From positions 105,202-169,201 of the forward strand of contig VENG01000032.1 of the NCBI GenBank assembly GCA_009711705.1: a stretch of 64,000 nucleotides of DNA, read 5' to 3'. This document shows, in pieces, positions 1 to 9,103 of this stretch. Source of the stretch: Bacillota bacterium (lineage in GTDB: Bacteria > Bacillota > Desulfotomaculia > Desulfotomaculales > VENG01). Positions within the stretch are counted from its first letter, which is position 1. Each line of letters opens with the position of its first letter. The translations under genes and the position numbers were made by a program. The notes below the pieces were generated by a model. The model worked only from the letters and a program-made list of their open reading frames with translations. It was not told the DNA's origin and did not search any database.

Positions 1-486
1 GTTGTAAAAAGGGTTGGCAAACTGGACAGGTTTCTGGATGAATTAGGGGAAGCTCAGGTTACGATGAGCGTTGAAAACCAATCACACAAGGTGGAAGTTA
101 CAATTCCCGTTAATGGTATGATCCTCCGAGGTGAAGAAAGTACCGGAGATATGTACTCGTCGGTGGACATGGTCGTGGATAAGCTGGAGAAACAAATAGA
201 AAAGTACAAGGGCAAGCTACTGCGCCGCCGGGGTCAGGTGGAAAAAGTAGCACCTGAAGCAAGGCTTCCGGAAGAGCAAATGGAAGATGAGCCGGAAGAC
301 GACGAGATTCTCGTTCGAACCAAGCGCTTCCCGGTAAAGCCTATGCCGGTTGATGAAGCCATTCTGCAAATGAACCTTCTCGGCCATAACTTTTTTGTAT
401 TCCCCAATGCTGAAACAGAACAGATCAATGTTGTTTACAAGCGTAAGGATGGGAATTACGGTCTTATTGAGCCCGAATATGAATAA
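1..486 (+). CDS. hpf: Ribosome hibernation promoting factor, long form (5' end outside window)
   Basis: The reading frame is open from base 1, so the gene starts upstream of the window; an internal ATG at 64 is not the true start because the sequence before it (VVKRVGKLDRFLDELGEAQ) is typical HPF N-domain. HPF binds the 30S subunit near the decoding site and promotes 100S dimer formation in stationary phase. The visible part carries the end of the N-terminal ribosome-binding domain, an acidic linker (about residues 75-100 of the visible part) and the C-terminal dimerisation domain (VRTKRFPVKPMPVDEAILQM), so it is the long form usual in Firmicutes. hpf directly upstream of secA is a conserved Firmicute arrangement. 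A hairpin terminator follows the stop. Confidence 0.93.
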   Translation, partial: VVKRVGKLDRFLDELGEAQVTMSVENQSHKVEVTIPVNGMILRGEESTGDMYSSVDMVVDKLEKQIEKYKGKLLRRRGQVEKVAPEARLPEEQMEDEPEDDEILVRTKRFPVKPMPVDEAILQMNLLGHNFFVFPNAETEQINVVYKRKDGNYGLIEPEYE

Positions 487-514
487 CTACAGATGAAATA
501 GAATAAACACCTGG

Positions 515-540
515 CGCACCCTGATAGGGGTGCGTTTTTA
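515..540 (+). terminator. Rho-independent terminator after hpf
   Basis: A 7-bp GC-rich stem (CGCACCC at 515-521 with GGGTGCG at 528-534) is followed by TTTTTA. It lies 29 bases after the hpf stop. Confidence 0.85.
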
Positions 541-545
541 ACTTC

Positions 546-574
546 TTGCCCATCTTAGTGCTTAATGCTAGAAT
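546..574 (+). promoter_or_regulatory. Likely sigma-A promoter for secA
   Basis: TTGCCC at 546-551 and TAGAAT at 569-574 are separated by 17 bases, just after the hpf terminator and before secA. A perfect inverted repeat (AGGAACC/GGTTCCT, 601-618) sits between this promoter and the secA ribosome binding site at 621-629 and could form a leader hairpin. Confidence 0.5.
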
Positions 575-638
575 AAAGTAGGTAAACTATTAGTATGCGC
601 AGGAACCCCAGGGTTCCTTTAGGAAGGTGATTATTCCC

Positions 639-3269
639 ATGCTTAAAATGTTGCGTAGTCTACTGGATGATAATGCCAGAGATATAAAAAAGCTGCAGAA
701 AACCGTGGACAAGATAAATGAATTGGAATCTTCAATGCAAGCTAAAACTGACGAAGAATTAAAAGGGCAGACGGCTGTTTTCCGGGACCGGCTGGACAAG
801 GGTGAAACACTAGATGACCTGCTTCCGGAGGCTTTTGCCACCGTGCGGGAGGTATCCCGGCGGGTGCTGGGTATGCGGCACTTTGACGTGCAGATGATGG
901 GCGGCATAGTACTGCACCAGGGGCGCATTGCCGAGATGAAGACCGGTGAAGGTAAAACGCTGGTAGCCACCCTGCCGGTTTACCTGAACGCCCTTTCCCA
1001 CAAAGGTGTGCACGTAATTACTGTAAACGATTATCTGGCTTCCAGAGATAGCCAGTGGATGGGTCAAATTTACCGGTTCCTGGGCCTTTCGGTGGGTCTT
1101 ATTGTGCACGGGCTGGACTGGGAAAATAGAAAAGCTTCATATAACTCTGATATTACTTACGGTACTAATAATGAATTTGGCTTTGACTACCTACGGGATA
1201 ATATGGCTATTCACCCTGACCAGTTAGTACAAAGGGAACTGAACTATGCCATTGTTGACGAGGTGGACAGTATCCTGATTGACGAGGCCCGGACCCCACT
1301 GATTATATCCGGGCAGGCTGATAAGGCTACGGATAACTATTATAAAATGGCCCAGGTGGTGCCCAAACTAACCGGGGAGACACATTATACCGTGGATGAA
1401 AAGGCCAATACAGTAGTGCTTACCGAAGAGGGTGTGGAAAAGGCAGAGCGGCTTTTGGGTGTGGAGAACCTGTACGATGATAATAACATGGAACTTAACC
1501 ACCATTTGACTAACGCCCTTAAAGCGCACGCGCTCATGAAGCGGGACAAGGATTACGTGGTTAAAGACGGTGAAATAATTATTGTTGACGAATTTACCGG
1601 GCGGCTTATGTTTGGCCGGCGCTACAGCGACGGCTTGCACCAGGCTATTGAGGCCAAGGAAGGGGTAAAAATAGAGCGGGAGTCGCAGACTCTGGCTACC
1701 GTGACATTCCAAAATTACTTCCGCATGTATGATAAATTGGCCGGCATGACCGGTACTGCCGAAACTGAAGAAGAGGAATTTCGTAAGATTTACAAGCTGG
1801 ATGTGGTGGTCATTCCCACCAATAAGCCCATGGTCAGGAAAGATATGGCCGATGTTGTTTACAAAACCGAAGATGCTAAATTCCGTAATGTGGTGGAAGA
1901 AATTGTTGAGCGGCATCAAACCGGACAGCCGGTGCTGGTGGGTACAATATCCATTGATAAATCTGAACTGCTCAGCAAAATGCTGCGTAAGCGGGGAGTA
2001 CCTCACCAGGTGCTCAATGCTAAATACCATGAGCAGGAAGCTGAAATTGTAGCTCAGGCCGGCAGGTTCGGGGCGGTAACCATAGCTACTAACATGGCCG
2101 GGCGCGGAACCGACATTCTGCTGGGGGGTAACCCGGAATTCCTGGCCCTGCAGGAATTAAAACGGCAGGGTTATGAGGGTGACCTGGAAGATCCGGAACA
2201 AAAGAGACTGTATGAACAACAGCTTTCTAAGTTTAAGCAGCAGTGTGAGGACGAGCGACGCCGCGTGGTTGAGCTGGGGGGGCTTTACATTGCGGGAACT
2301 GAGCGCCATGAGAGCCGGCGTATTGATAACCAGTTGCGTGGCCGCTGCGGCAGGCAGGGCGACCCGGGTGGCACCCAATTTTACAGTTCTATGGAAGACG
2401 ATCTAATGCGGCTTTTCGGCTCGGATAACATCTCGGGCTTAATGGATAAGATGGGTATGGAAGAGGATGTTCCCATTGAGCACGGCCTTATTTCCCGCTC
2501 TCTGGAAAGTGCTCAAAAAAGGGTGGAAAACAGGAACTTTGACATCCGCAAACATGTGTTGGAATACGACGACGTAATGAACCAACAGCGGGAAGTTATC
2601 TACCAGCAGCGCAGGCAGGTGCTGGCCGGGGAAAATACGGGTGAGATTGTAGGGCAAATGATGGAGGAAGTGATCCAGAGGGCAGTGGACACTTATGCCC
2701 CGGAAGGTGTGTATTCGGAAGAATGGGACTTTGACGGCCTGCTTACTTATGCTGACCAGGTTTTTCTTCCAGACCATGAATTAACACCTGCTGATTTGGA
2801 AGATATGGGCCGCGATGGGCTCAGGGATTTCCTCCTGCAAACGGCACAGGAAGCTTATAGTGCTCGGGCTGAAGAGATGGGCGAGGAAGTGATGCGCGAA
2901 ATGGAGCGCATGGTGCTTCTGCGCATGGTGGATGAAAAGTGGATGGACCATCTCGATACCATGGATCAGTTGCGGGAAGGTATAGGCCTCAGGGCGTATG
3001 GCCAGAAAGATCCACTGATAGAATATAAATTTGAGAGTTACCAGATGTTTGAAAATATGGTGGCGAGCATTCAGGAAGATGTAGTTCGCTATGTTTTTCG
3101 GGTCAATGTGGTGCAAGAACCAGAGCAGAAACAGCACAATGTGGTGGAAAATAAGTACGCTGAAGAAGGCCCGGCGCAGCCGGTTCGCAGAGAGAAAAAA
3201 GTAGGGCGTAACCAGCCTTGCCCGTGCGGTAGCGGCAAAAAATATAAAAAATGTTGCGGTCGCAATTAA
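639..3269 (+). CDS. secA: Preprotein translocase ATPase SecA
   Basis: SecA is the cytoplasmic ATPase motor that pushes unfolded preproteins through SecYEG. The 876-residue product has the Walker A GEGKT at about 103-107, the DEVD Walker B at 207-210, the preprotein cross-linking and second nucleotide-binding domains, the helical wing/scaffold, and a C-terminal zinc motif CPCGSGKKYKKCC used for SecB/ribosome contacts. I chose ATG 639 because AGGAAGGTG (621-629) lies 9 bases upstream; a GTG at 627 in the same frame overlaps that site and is unlikely. prfB follows after 24 bases, the standard secA-prfB order, so the two are probably cotranscribed. Confidence 0.98.
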   Translation: MLKMLRSLLDDNARDIKKLQKTVDKINELESSMQAKTDEELKGQTAVFRDRLDKGETLDDLLPEAFATVREVSRRVLGMRHFDVQMMGGIVLHQGRIAEMKTGEGKTLVATLPVYLNALSHKGVHVITVNDYLASRDSQWMGQIYRFLGLSVGLIVHGLDWENRKASYNSDITYGTNNEFGFDYLRDNMAIHPDQLVQRELNYAIVDEVDSILIDEARTPLIISGQADKATDNYYKMAQVVPKLTGETHYTVDEKANTVVLTEEGVEKAERLLGVENLYDDNNMELNHHLTNALKAHALMKRDKDYVVKDGEIIIVDEFTGRLMFGRRYSDGLHQAIEAKEGVKIERESQTLATVTFQNYFRMYDKLAGMTGTAETEEEEFRKIYKLDVVVIPTNKPMVRKDMADVVYKTEDAKFRNVVEEIVERHQTGQPVLVGTISIDKSELLSKMLRKRGVPHQVLNAKYHEQEAEIVAQAGRFGAVTIATNMAGRGTDILLGGNPEFLALQELKRQGYEGDLEDPEQKRLYEQQLSKFKQQCEDERRRVVELGGLYIAGTERHESRRIDNQLRGRCGRQGDPGGTQFYSSMEDDLMRLFGSDNISGLMDKMGMEEDVPIEHGLISRSLESAQKRVENRNFDIRKHVLEYDDVMNQQREVIYQQRRQVLAGENTGEIVGQMMEEVIQRAVDTYAPEGVYSEEWDFDGLLTYADQVFLPDHELTPADLEDMGRDGLRDFLLQTAQEAYSARAEEMGEEVMREMERMVLLRMVDEKWMDHLDTMDQLREGIGLRAYGQKDPLIEYKFESYQMFENMVASIQEDVVRYVFRVNVVQEPEQKQHNVVENKYAEEGPAQPVRREKKVGRNQPCPCGSGKKYKKCCGRN

Positions 3270-3293
3270 ACAGCAGAGAAAGAGGAGAAGAAG

Positions 3294-4395
3294 ATGATTA
3301 CCGATCTAAAAAAGGAATTAGAAAACCTTAATCAACGCATTGCAGATTTGAGGGTGTCTCTTTGACATACCTACTAAAAAGCAGGAGATAAATGAATCTG
3401 AAGGTCAAATGCAAAAACCGGACTTCTGGGACGACCAGGAAAATGCACAGAAGGTGACCCAGCGGGTTGCCGACATAAAGGACAGGGTTACGGCTTTTGA
3501 AGAAGTAGTAAGGGTTTATGAAGACCTTATCGCGATGGCTGAATTGATAGAGGAAGAGGAAGATGCCGGCCTGGCCGGTGAGGCAGAAGCTGAGTTGCAA
3601 GGATTGCAGCGCAGGCTGGGAAAAATGGAACTGGAAGTTTTGCTGGGCGGCCCTTACGACGGCAATAACGCCATTATATCCCTCCATGCCGGAGCAGGGG
3701 GGACCGAGGCGCAGGACTGGGTGGACATGCTGCTACGCATGTATACTCGCTGGGCCGAGGAACGCGGCTACAAAGTGAATGTGCTGGATATGCTGCCCGG
3801 CGACGAGGCGGGAACTAAAAGTGTTACCATCGCTATAGAAGGCAAACGCGCTTTTGGCTACCTGAAGTCGGAAAAGGGCGTGCACAGGCTTGTCCGCATT
3901 TCTCCCTTTGACACAGCAGGCCGCCGGCATACCTCCTTCGCCTCCGTGGATGTGCTACCGGAAGTGCAGGAAGATATAGCTGTGGAAATAAATTCAGAAG
4001 ATCTGAAGGTAGATACGTACCGGTCCGGCGGTGCCGGCGGACAGCACGTGAATAAAACTGATTCCGCGGTAAGGATAACCCACCTCCCCACCGGGATTGT
4101 GGTACAGTGCCAGAGCGAGCGTTCACAGTTAACCAACAGAAATACCGCCATGAAACTCTTAAAGTCTCGCCTGGTGGACCTGGAGCTGCGAAAGAAGGAC
4201 GAGGAACTAGCCTCCATGCGGGGTGAGCAAATGGAAATAGCTTGGGGAAGCCAAATACGTTCCTATGTGTTCCACCCCTACCGTATGGTTAAGGATCACC
4301 GTACCAATGAGGAAGTAGGCAACATTGATGCAGTAATGGACGGCAATATTGACCAATTCATGTCAGCATACCTGCAAAAGATGGCCCGGGGCTAA
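3294..4395 (+). CDS. prfB: Peptide chain release factor 2, with programmed +1 frameshift
   Basis: RF2 terminates translation at UGA and UAA. The gene begins at ATG 3294 (GGAG at 3284-3287), runs 23 codons to CTT followed by in-frame TGA at 3363-3365, and continues in the +1 frame from GAC at 3364 to the TAA at 4393. The slip site CTT TGA C is preceded by the internal Shine-Dalgarno-like AGGGTG (3351-3356), the hallmark of RF2 autoregulation: low RF2 lets the ribosome shift past the UGA. The joined protein is 366 residues with the RF2 codon-recognition motif SPF near 203-205 and the catalytic GGQ near 248-250. Annotations starting at ATG 3409 would miss the first 38 residues. Confidence 0.97.
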
Positions 4396-4404
4396 CCCCC
4401 GGGC
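4384..4404 (+). terminator. Hairpin overlapping the prfB stop codon
   Basis: GCCCGGGG (4384-4391) pairs with CCCCGGGC (4397-4404) around the TAA stop. Only a short TTAAT follows, so it is a weak intrinsic terminator or an mRNA 3'-end hairpin. Confidence 0.5.
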
Positions 4405-4406
4405 TT

Positions 4407-4448
4407 AATAACTCAACGCACAGTGCCAGGCACAATCGTTGAGTTATT
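4407..4448 (+). repeat. REP-like palindrome upstream of the RAYT gene
   Basis: AATAACTCAACG (4407-4418) is inverted at 4437-4448 and encloses the inner palindrome GTGCCAGGCAC (4423-4433). The same two-level architecture recurs at 5244-5285 and 27707-27751, so these are members of one repeat family presumably mobilised by the adjacent Y1 transposase. Confidence 0.85.
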
Positions 4449-4477
4449 GTATATGTGTACTGAAAAGGGGTGTCGTT

Positions 4478-5248
4478 ATGGGCCGCGAGCGACGCGTAGA
4501 GTACGAAGGTGCAATCTATCATGTAATCCAGCGGGGAAATAACCGAAATGCTATCTTTGAGAAGGATATAGATAAACATTACTTATTGAAGAAGTTACGT
4601 ACTTATAAGGAAAAGGCAGGGTATATGTTATTTGGTTATGTGATTATGAATAATCACTATCATTTAATACTGCAGACAATAGATCAACCCTTAAATAAAG
4701 TTATGCACTTGATTAACAATTCCTACAGTAAATACTATAACTTTGTGCGAAAACGTTCCGGACATGTTTTTGAGGGCAGGTATAAGGCAAATTTGGTACA
4801 GGATGAGAGGTATGCTTTGGCTTTGCTCAGGTATGTGCACCAAAATCCGGTACGGGCAGGGTTGTGCAAGTATGTTTGGCAATATCATTGGAGTAGTGAC
4901 GTGTATTACAGGAAAAATCTTGATACCTTTGTCGACACAGATTTGATTTTGGATTTGATTTCCACAAAACGGGTGGAAGCAGTGAGACAATATAATCAGT
5001 TAATAGGTAAAGAAGGAACAAAAGATTGGGAAATTGTAAATCACGGTAAAATTTTAGATGATATTTTATTGGAAACGGGTGTGACCCCGCAAGACTATGA
5101 ATTAATCAAAAATGGATCACGCAAACGTTCTTTAACGCCTTTTAAAGTCGCTTATGCCAAAAAGGCTATGGAATACAATTATAATCTGAGTGGAATTGCA
5201 GAAAATATAAATTTGTCCAAGTCTGCTCTGTGCAGATTAATGCAATAA
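4478..5248 (+). CDS. REP-associated tyrosine transposase (RAYT, Y1/IS200-like)
   Basis: A 256-residue single-strand HUH/Y1 transposase. The start VEYEGAIYHVIQRGNNR is diagnostic; the metal-binding HYH motif is at 60-62 (MNNHYHLI) and candidate catalytic tyrosines lie in SYSKYYN (83-89), followed by GHVFEGRYK. A C-terminal helix-turn-helix-like segment ends the protein (NLSGIAENINLSKSALCRL). ATG 4478 is preceded by AAAGGGG. The gene is flanked on both sides by a REP-like palindrome, and its TAA stop lies inside the downstream copy. RAYTs normally act on such palindromes rather than carrying IS ends; that is the interpretation here. It sits between prfB and a protease gene and interrupts an otherwise housekeeping neighbourhood. 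Confidence 0.9.
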   Translation: MGRERRVEYEGAIYHVIQRGNNRNAIFEKDIDKHYLLKKLRTYKEKAGYMLFGYVIMNNHYHLILQTIDQPLNKVMHLINNSYSKYYNFVRKRSGHVFEGRYKANLVQDERYALALLRYVHQNPVRAGLCKYVWQYHWSSDVYYRKNLDTFVDTDLILDLISTKRVEAVRQYNQLIGKEGTKDWEIVNHGKILDDILLETGVTPQDYELIKNGSRKRSLTPFKVAYAKKAMEYNYNLSGIAENINLSKSALCRLMQ

Positions 5249-5285
5249 CTCAACAAATGTGCCTGGCACCCAGTGTTGAGTTATT
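5244..5285 (+). repeat. REP-like palindrome downstream of the RAYT gene
   Basis: AATAACTCAAC (5244-5254) is inverted at 5275-5285, with GTGCCTGGCAC (5259-5269) inside. It contains the stop codon of the transposase gene. Confidence 0.85.
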
Positions 5286-5307
5286 GGGTGTTTGACTGGA
5301 GGTTTAT

Positions 5308-6141
5308 ATGTCACGATATGATAAGGACGAGGAAAGATTGTTTCAGGAAGATGATGCTGGCGATGCTGGTTATGAAGATGAGTTTGAGGATGAGTTTGAT
5401 GAAGAGTTAGAAGAGATGCGGCGCGGGCGGTCCGTATTGGTGCGCGTTGTGGCGTTCTTTACGGCCGTAGCATTTCTGGGGTTGGTGGTGCTTACTTCGC
5501 TGCCTGCTTTTAGGGCGCCTTTGTCGGAGTTGGTTGCTGATTCTTTGCAGTTAGAACAAGACATCAACGTAAAGCTACTGCAAAAAGCTGTAGTGCAGAT
5601 CGATGTGGTGGCGCGGGAGTCTATTACAGCGCAGCAAAAGTCAGGCACAGGTTTTAATATTGATCCCCGGGGTGTTATTGTTACTAACTACCACGTCATT
5701 GAGAATGCACAAAATATGACCATTAAGTTCCCTAACGGGAAAATTTTCAAGGCTGATCACTGGTCAAGCAGGCCTGAAATAGACCTGGCTGTAATTAGCC
5801 TCAAGGGGGAAGGTCTTCCGGCTGTCCCTCTGGGCAGCTCCGGCTTACCGTCGCGGGGGGATAAAATACGGGTAGTGGGTAATCCTCTGGGGTTAAATAA
5901 TATTGTGGCGGAAGGTAGGGTGAAGGATTATCTACAGCTTAAAGATAGGCCCGGTCGCATTTTTACCATTGACGCACCTATTTTCCATGGTAACAGCGGC
6001 AGTCCGGTGTTTAACCGGGAGGGCCGTGTGGTAGGGGTGGTTTTTGCTACCTGGAACCGAAAGTCAGAAGGTAAAAAGAATAAAGTGGGGCTGGCTATAC
6101 CTGTTCAGGAAGTGCTGCAAATGAATAGAAGCTTTTCGTAA
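5308..6141 (+). CDS. Membrane-anchored trypsin-like (HtrA-type) serine protease without PDZ
   Basis: A 277-residue protein with an acidic cytosolic head (residues 5-40, rich in Asp/Glu), one membrane segment (about 44-66) and an extracytoplasmic S1C protease domain. The catalytic triad is visible as His129 (TNYHVIE), Asp159 (EIDLAVI) and Ser230 (GNSGSP). HtrA/Deg proteases handle misfolded envelope proteins; most have one or two PDZ domains, but here the protein ends right after the protease domain, so substrate recognition must differ. GGAGG precedes ATG 5308. A terminator follows, so it is probably a single-gene unit placed downstream of the REP palindrome. Confidence 0.88.
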   Translation: MSRYDKDEERLFQEDDAGDAGYEDEFEDEFDEELEEMRRGRSVLVRVVAFFTAVAFLGLVVLTSLPAFRAPLSELVADSLQLEQDINVKLLQKAVVQIDVVARESITAQQKSGTGFNIDPRGVIVTNYHVIENAQNMTIKFPNGKIFKADHWSSRPEIDLAVISLKGEGLPAVPLGSSGLPSRGDKIRVVGNPLGLNNIVAEGRVKDYLQLKDRPGRIFTIDAPIFHGNSGSPVFNREGRVVGVVFATWNRKSEGKKNKVGLAIPVQEVLQMNRSFS

Positions 6142-6146
6142 TTCTT

Positions 6147-6175
6147 CCCCGTATCAATGCCCGGGGCTTTTTTTT
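6147..6175 (+). terminator. Rho-independent terminator after the protease gene
   Basis: CCCCG (6147-6151) pairs with CGGGG (6162-6166), followed by CTTTTTTTT. Confidence 0.8.
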
Positions 6176-6308
6176 CGACAAAAGGGGAGGAAATTTTCTC
6201 CGCTGGTAGAAGTGTTTTATGTTATTCATCTTGTTATTTAATACCTGTAAATCATTCGGGATATGCTACCGTTAACGGCTTTACAGTGGAAGACGGAGAG
6301 ATGTTTCC

Positions 6309-7157
6309 GTGAAATTAAAATCAGTGGTGGAATTTATTTGGGTTACAGCCGGGGTGATCATAATTGCCCTGGGGTTAGATATGTTTCTGATTCCCAATAA
6401 AATAGCCGCCGGAGGCGTCAGTGGTGCCGCCACGGTGGTGCATTATGTTTTAGGCCTGCCGGTGGGGCTGACCATGTTATTCATGAATATCCCGCTTTTT
6501 GCCATGGGGGTTTACCGCCTGGGGCTTTCATTCGGGTTTCGTTCTTTGTACGGCACGCTGGCCTTATCGGTTGCTATTGACGGTATGGCACGTTTTTTGC
6601 CGGTTCCCACGCAAGAGCCCCTTTTGGCCAGCCTTTACGGAGGTGCCATGGTGGGTTTGGGGCTGGGACTGGTATTCCGTTACCGGGGCACTACAGGGGG
6701 AACTGATCTGGCGGCGGCTGTACTGCGCAGTTATACCGGAATCAATATTGGCCAGCTGCTTTTTATGGTCGATGCCCTGGTGGTACTGGCGGCAGGGTTG
6801 ACTTTCCATAGCTGGGAACTGGCTATGTACGCGCTGCTGACCATTTTTGTTACCGCCTGGGTTATTGATTTGGTGCAGGAAGGGATTAGCTATGCCAAAG
6901 CCTTTTTTATCATTTCAGTCAGAACGGATGATATTGCCGAGGCTATTTTAACACGGCTGGACCGGGGCGTTACTGCTTTAAAGGGTCAGGGGCTTTATAC
7001 CAGGACCGACCGGGACGTGCTGTTGACGGTGGTTAATCGCTCGGAAGTGAGCAGGCTAAAGGAAGTAGTCTATGAAATAGATCCGGCGGCATTTCTTATC
7101 CTGACCGATGTGCGGGAAGTGCTGGGCGAGGGATTTAAAAATTATAGACACGAGTGA
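6309..7157 (+). CDS. YitT family membrane protein (DUF161/DUF2179)
   Basis: A 282-residue polytopic membrane protein with about five or six hydrophobic segments in the first 205 residues (for example VTAGVIIIALGLDMFLIP and GAMVGLGLGLVFRYRGTTGG) and a soluble C-terminal DUF2179 domain (about 215-280, ending in FLILTDVREVLGEGF). The GTTGGTDL loop is characteristic of the family. The function of YitT proteins is not established. The start is GTG 6309, preceded by GGAGAG. A YitT paralogue in the prfB-ftsEX interval is also found in Bacillus (yvjA), so the position is conserved rather than acquired. Confidence 0.88.
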   Translation: MKLKSVVEFIWVTAGVIIIALGLDMFLIPNKIAAGGVSGAATVVHYVLGLPVGLTMLFMNIPLFAMGVYRLGLSFGFRSLYGTLALSVAIDGMARFLPVPTQEPLLASLYGGAMVGLGLGLVFRYRGTTGGTDLAAAVLRSYTGINIGQLLFMVDALVVLAAGLTFHSWELAMYALLTIFVTAWVIDLVQEGISYAKAFFIISVRTDDIAEAILTRLDRGVTALKGQGLYTRTDRDVLLTVVNRSEVSRLKEVVYEIDPAAFLILTDVREVLGEGFKNYRHE

Positions 7158-7224
7158 AGCCGTTCAGTATGAGTTGTTAGAGGCTGGGTTGGAAATCAGA
7201 TAACAGATTTTATGGAGGTGCACA

Positions 7225-8043
7225 ATGGACGAACAAACCATTTCGGCCCTGGAAGGCAGGGCTAAGGCAATCCGCAGGCATGTAGTAAAAATGATCGGTA
7301 AGGCTGGTTCCGGTCACCCGGGCGGTTCTCTTTCGGCGGCGGATATCGTCACGTCCCTGTATTTTAATGTGATGCGTATTGACCCGCAAAGGCCCCACTG
7401 GGAGGATCGCGACCGTTTTGTGCTGTCTAAAGGACACGCGGCACCCGTTCAGTATGCAGCCCTGGCGGAGAGGGGATATTTTCCGGTGGAAGAACTAACG
7501 GGCCTGCGCAAGCTTGGCAGCCCGCTGCAGGGGCACCCGGATATGAAGAAGGTGCCGGGAATTGAAATGTCCACCGGTTCCCTGGGGCAGGGGCTTTCCG
7601 CCGCCAACGGTATGGCGCTGGCCGGAAGGCTGGACAGTAAGGATTACAATGTATATGTACTATTGGGAGACGGGGAAATACAGGAAGGGCAAGTATGGGA
7701 AGCTGCAATGGCCGCGGCACATTACAAGCTGGATAATGTAATTGCCTTTTTAGATCATAACGGTTTTCAAATAGACGGCCCGGTGAAGGAAATAATGTCT
7801 CCCGAGCCGGTGGCTGAAAAATGGAAATCCTTTGGCTGGGACGTGCAGGTGATTGATGGTCACAATATAAAGGAGATTATCGCGGCGACTGAAAAATGCC
7901 GGGCGGTAAAAGACCAGCCCAGTATGATTATTGCTGAGACTGTAAAAGGTAAAGGGGTTTCCTTTATGGAGGATAAGGTGGAGTGGCACGGTGCCGCCCC
8001 CAAAGCGGATGAAGTAGAGAAAGCTTTGCAGGAACTGGCTTAA
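7225..8043 (+). CDS. Transketolase, N-terminal (TPP-binding) subunit
   Basis: A 272-residue half transketolase. It carries the thiamine diphosphate-binding GDGEIQEGQVWEA motif and the SKGHAAPVQYAAL segment. With the next gene it forms a two-subunit enzyme that moves two-carbon ketol units between sugar phosphates in the non-oxidative pentose phosphate pathway. Split transketolases are common in anaerobic Firmicutes and archaea. GGAGGTG precedes ATG 7225; the C-terminal subunit gene follows after 21 bases, in one operon. Confidence 0.95.
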   Translation: MDEQTISALEGRAKAIRRHVVKMIGKAGSGHPGGSLSAADIVTSLYFNVMRIDPQRPHWEDRDRFVLSKGHAAPVQYAALAERGYFPVEELTGLRKLGSPLQGHPDMKKVPGIEMSTGSLGQGLSAANGMALAGRLDSKDYNVYVLLGDGEIQEGQVWEAAMAAAHYKLDNVIAFLDHNGFQIDGPVKEIMSPEPVAEKWKSFGWDVQVIDGHNIKEIIAATEKCRAVKDQPSMIIAETVKGKGVSFMEDKVEWHGAAPKADEVEKALQELA

Positions 8044-8064
8044 GGAAAGGAGATAGGAAGGATT

Positions 8065-9006
8065 ATGACGGAAAAAATGGCGACCCGCGAAGCCTATGGG
8101 AAGGCTCTGGTGGAATTAGGCGGGGAAAACAGTGATATAGTGGTATTGGACGCGGACCTGGCCAAGTCCACTAAAACCATAAATTTCAGCAAGCAATTTC
8201 CTGACCGTTTTTTTGACATGGGCATAGCGGAGCAAAACATGATGGGTACCGCCGCCGGGCTGGCTGCCACCGGTAAAGTACCTTTTGCCAGCTCCTTTGC
8301 GGTTTTTGCCAGCGGCAGGGTATATGATCAGGTGCGCAATAGTATTAGTTATCCGGCTTTGAATGTGAAAATAGGAGCTACCCATGCCGGCATTACGGTA
8401 GGTGAGGATGGGGCATCTCACCAGGCAGTTGAAGATGTTGCTTTAATGAGAGTGCTGCCGAATATGACTGTATTTGTCCCCGCAGATGGGCCGTCCACTA
8501 TAGCGGCGGTGAGGGCAGCGGTGGAAATAGACGGACCGGTTTACATAAGACTTGGCCGCTCCAAAGTTCCTGTGCTGCACGGCGGTGACCTGGATTTTAC
8601 GCCCGGCAAATCCATCGGGCTTCGCTCCGGTAAGGACGTCACCATAATAGCCTGTGGTATTATGGTGGCCGAGGCCATGGAAGCTGCGGAGAGTTTGGAA
8701 AAGGAAGGTATTGACGCAGCTGTTTTGGACATGCATACCGTGAAACCTCTTGATGTGGCGGCGGTAATTAAGGCCGCTAAAGTAACGGGGGCGGTGGTTA
8801 CTGCTGAAGAGCACAGCATCATCGGCGGGCTGGGCGGCGCGGTGGCAGAGGTGCTGGGTGAGACAGTCCCGGTACCCATAATGAGGGTTGGAATTCCTGA
8901 TGTTTTCGGGGAATCCGGCAAGCCTGAGGAGCTTTTAGAGAAATATGGTCTAAGGGCTTCCAATATAGCGACTGCTGTCAGGGATGTAATAAATAGGAAA
9001 AGGTAA
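8065..9006 (+). CDS. Transketolase, C-terminal (pyrimidine-binding) subunit
   Basis: A 313-residue partner of the preceding subunit. The pyrimidine-binding domain shows the catalytic glutamate in DMGIAEQNMMG and the family signatures GATHAGITVGEDGASHQ and GRSKVPVL; the C-terminal transketolase domain closes the protein (AEEHSIIGGLGGAVAEVLGE). Start ATG 8065 has AAGGAAAGGAG upstream. Stop is followed after 15 bases by a strong terminator, so the operon ends here. Confidence 0.95.
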   Translation: MTEKMATREAYGKALVELGGENSDIVVLDADLAKSTKTINFSKQFPDRFFDMGIAEQNMMGTAAGLAATGKVPFASSFAVFASGRVYDQVRNSISYPALNVKIGATHAGITVGEDGASHQAVEDVALMRVLPNMTVFVPADGPSTIAAVRAAVEIDGPVYIRLGRSKVPVLHGGDLDFTPGKSIGLRSGKDVTIIACGIMVAEAMEAAESLEKEGIDAAVLDMHTVKPLDVAAVIKAAKVTGAVVTAEEHSIIGGLGGAVAEVLGETVPVPIMRVGIPDVFGESGKPEELLEKYGLRASNIATAVRDVINRKR

Positions 9007-9021
9007 AAATTGTAAATAATT

Positions 9022-9050
9022 CCCCCTTTATAGGGGGTTTTGTTTTTTTA
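9022..9050 (+). terminator. Rho-independent terminator of the transketolase operon
   Basis: CCCCC (9022-9026) pairs with GGGGG (9033-9037), followed by TTTTGTTTTTTT. Confidence 0.85.
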
Positions 9051-9103
9051 TTAAAGGAATTAGATGATGGGTGTCGAATTGTTGAGCCGAGGTGGATGTA
9101 GCA

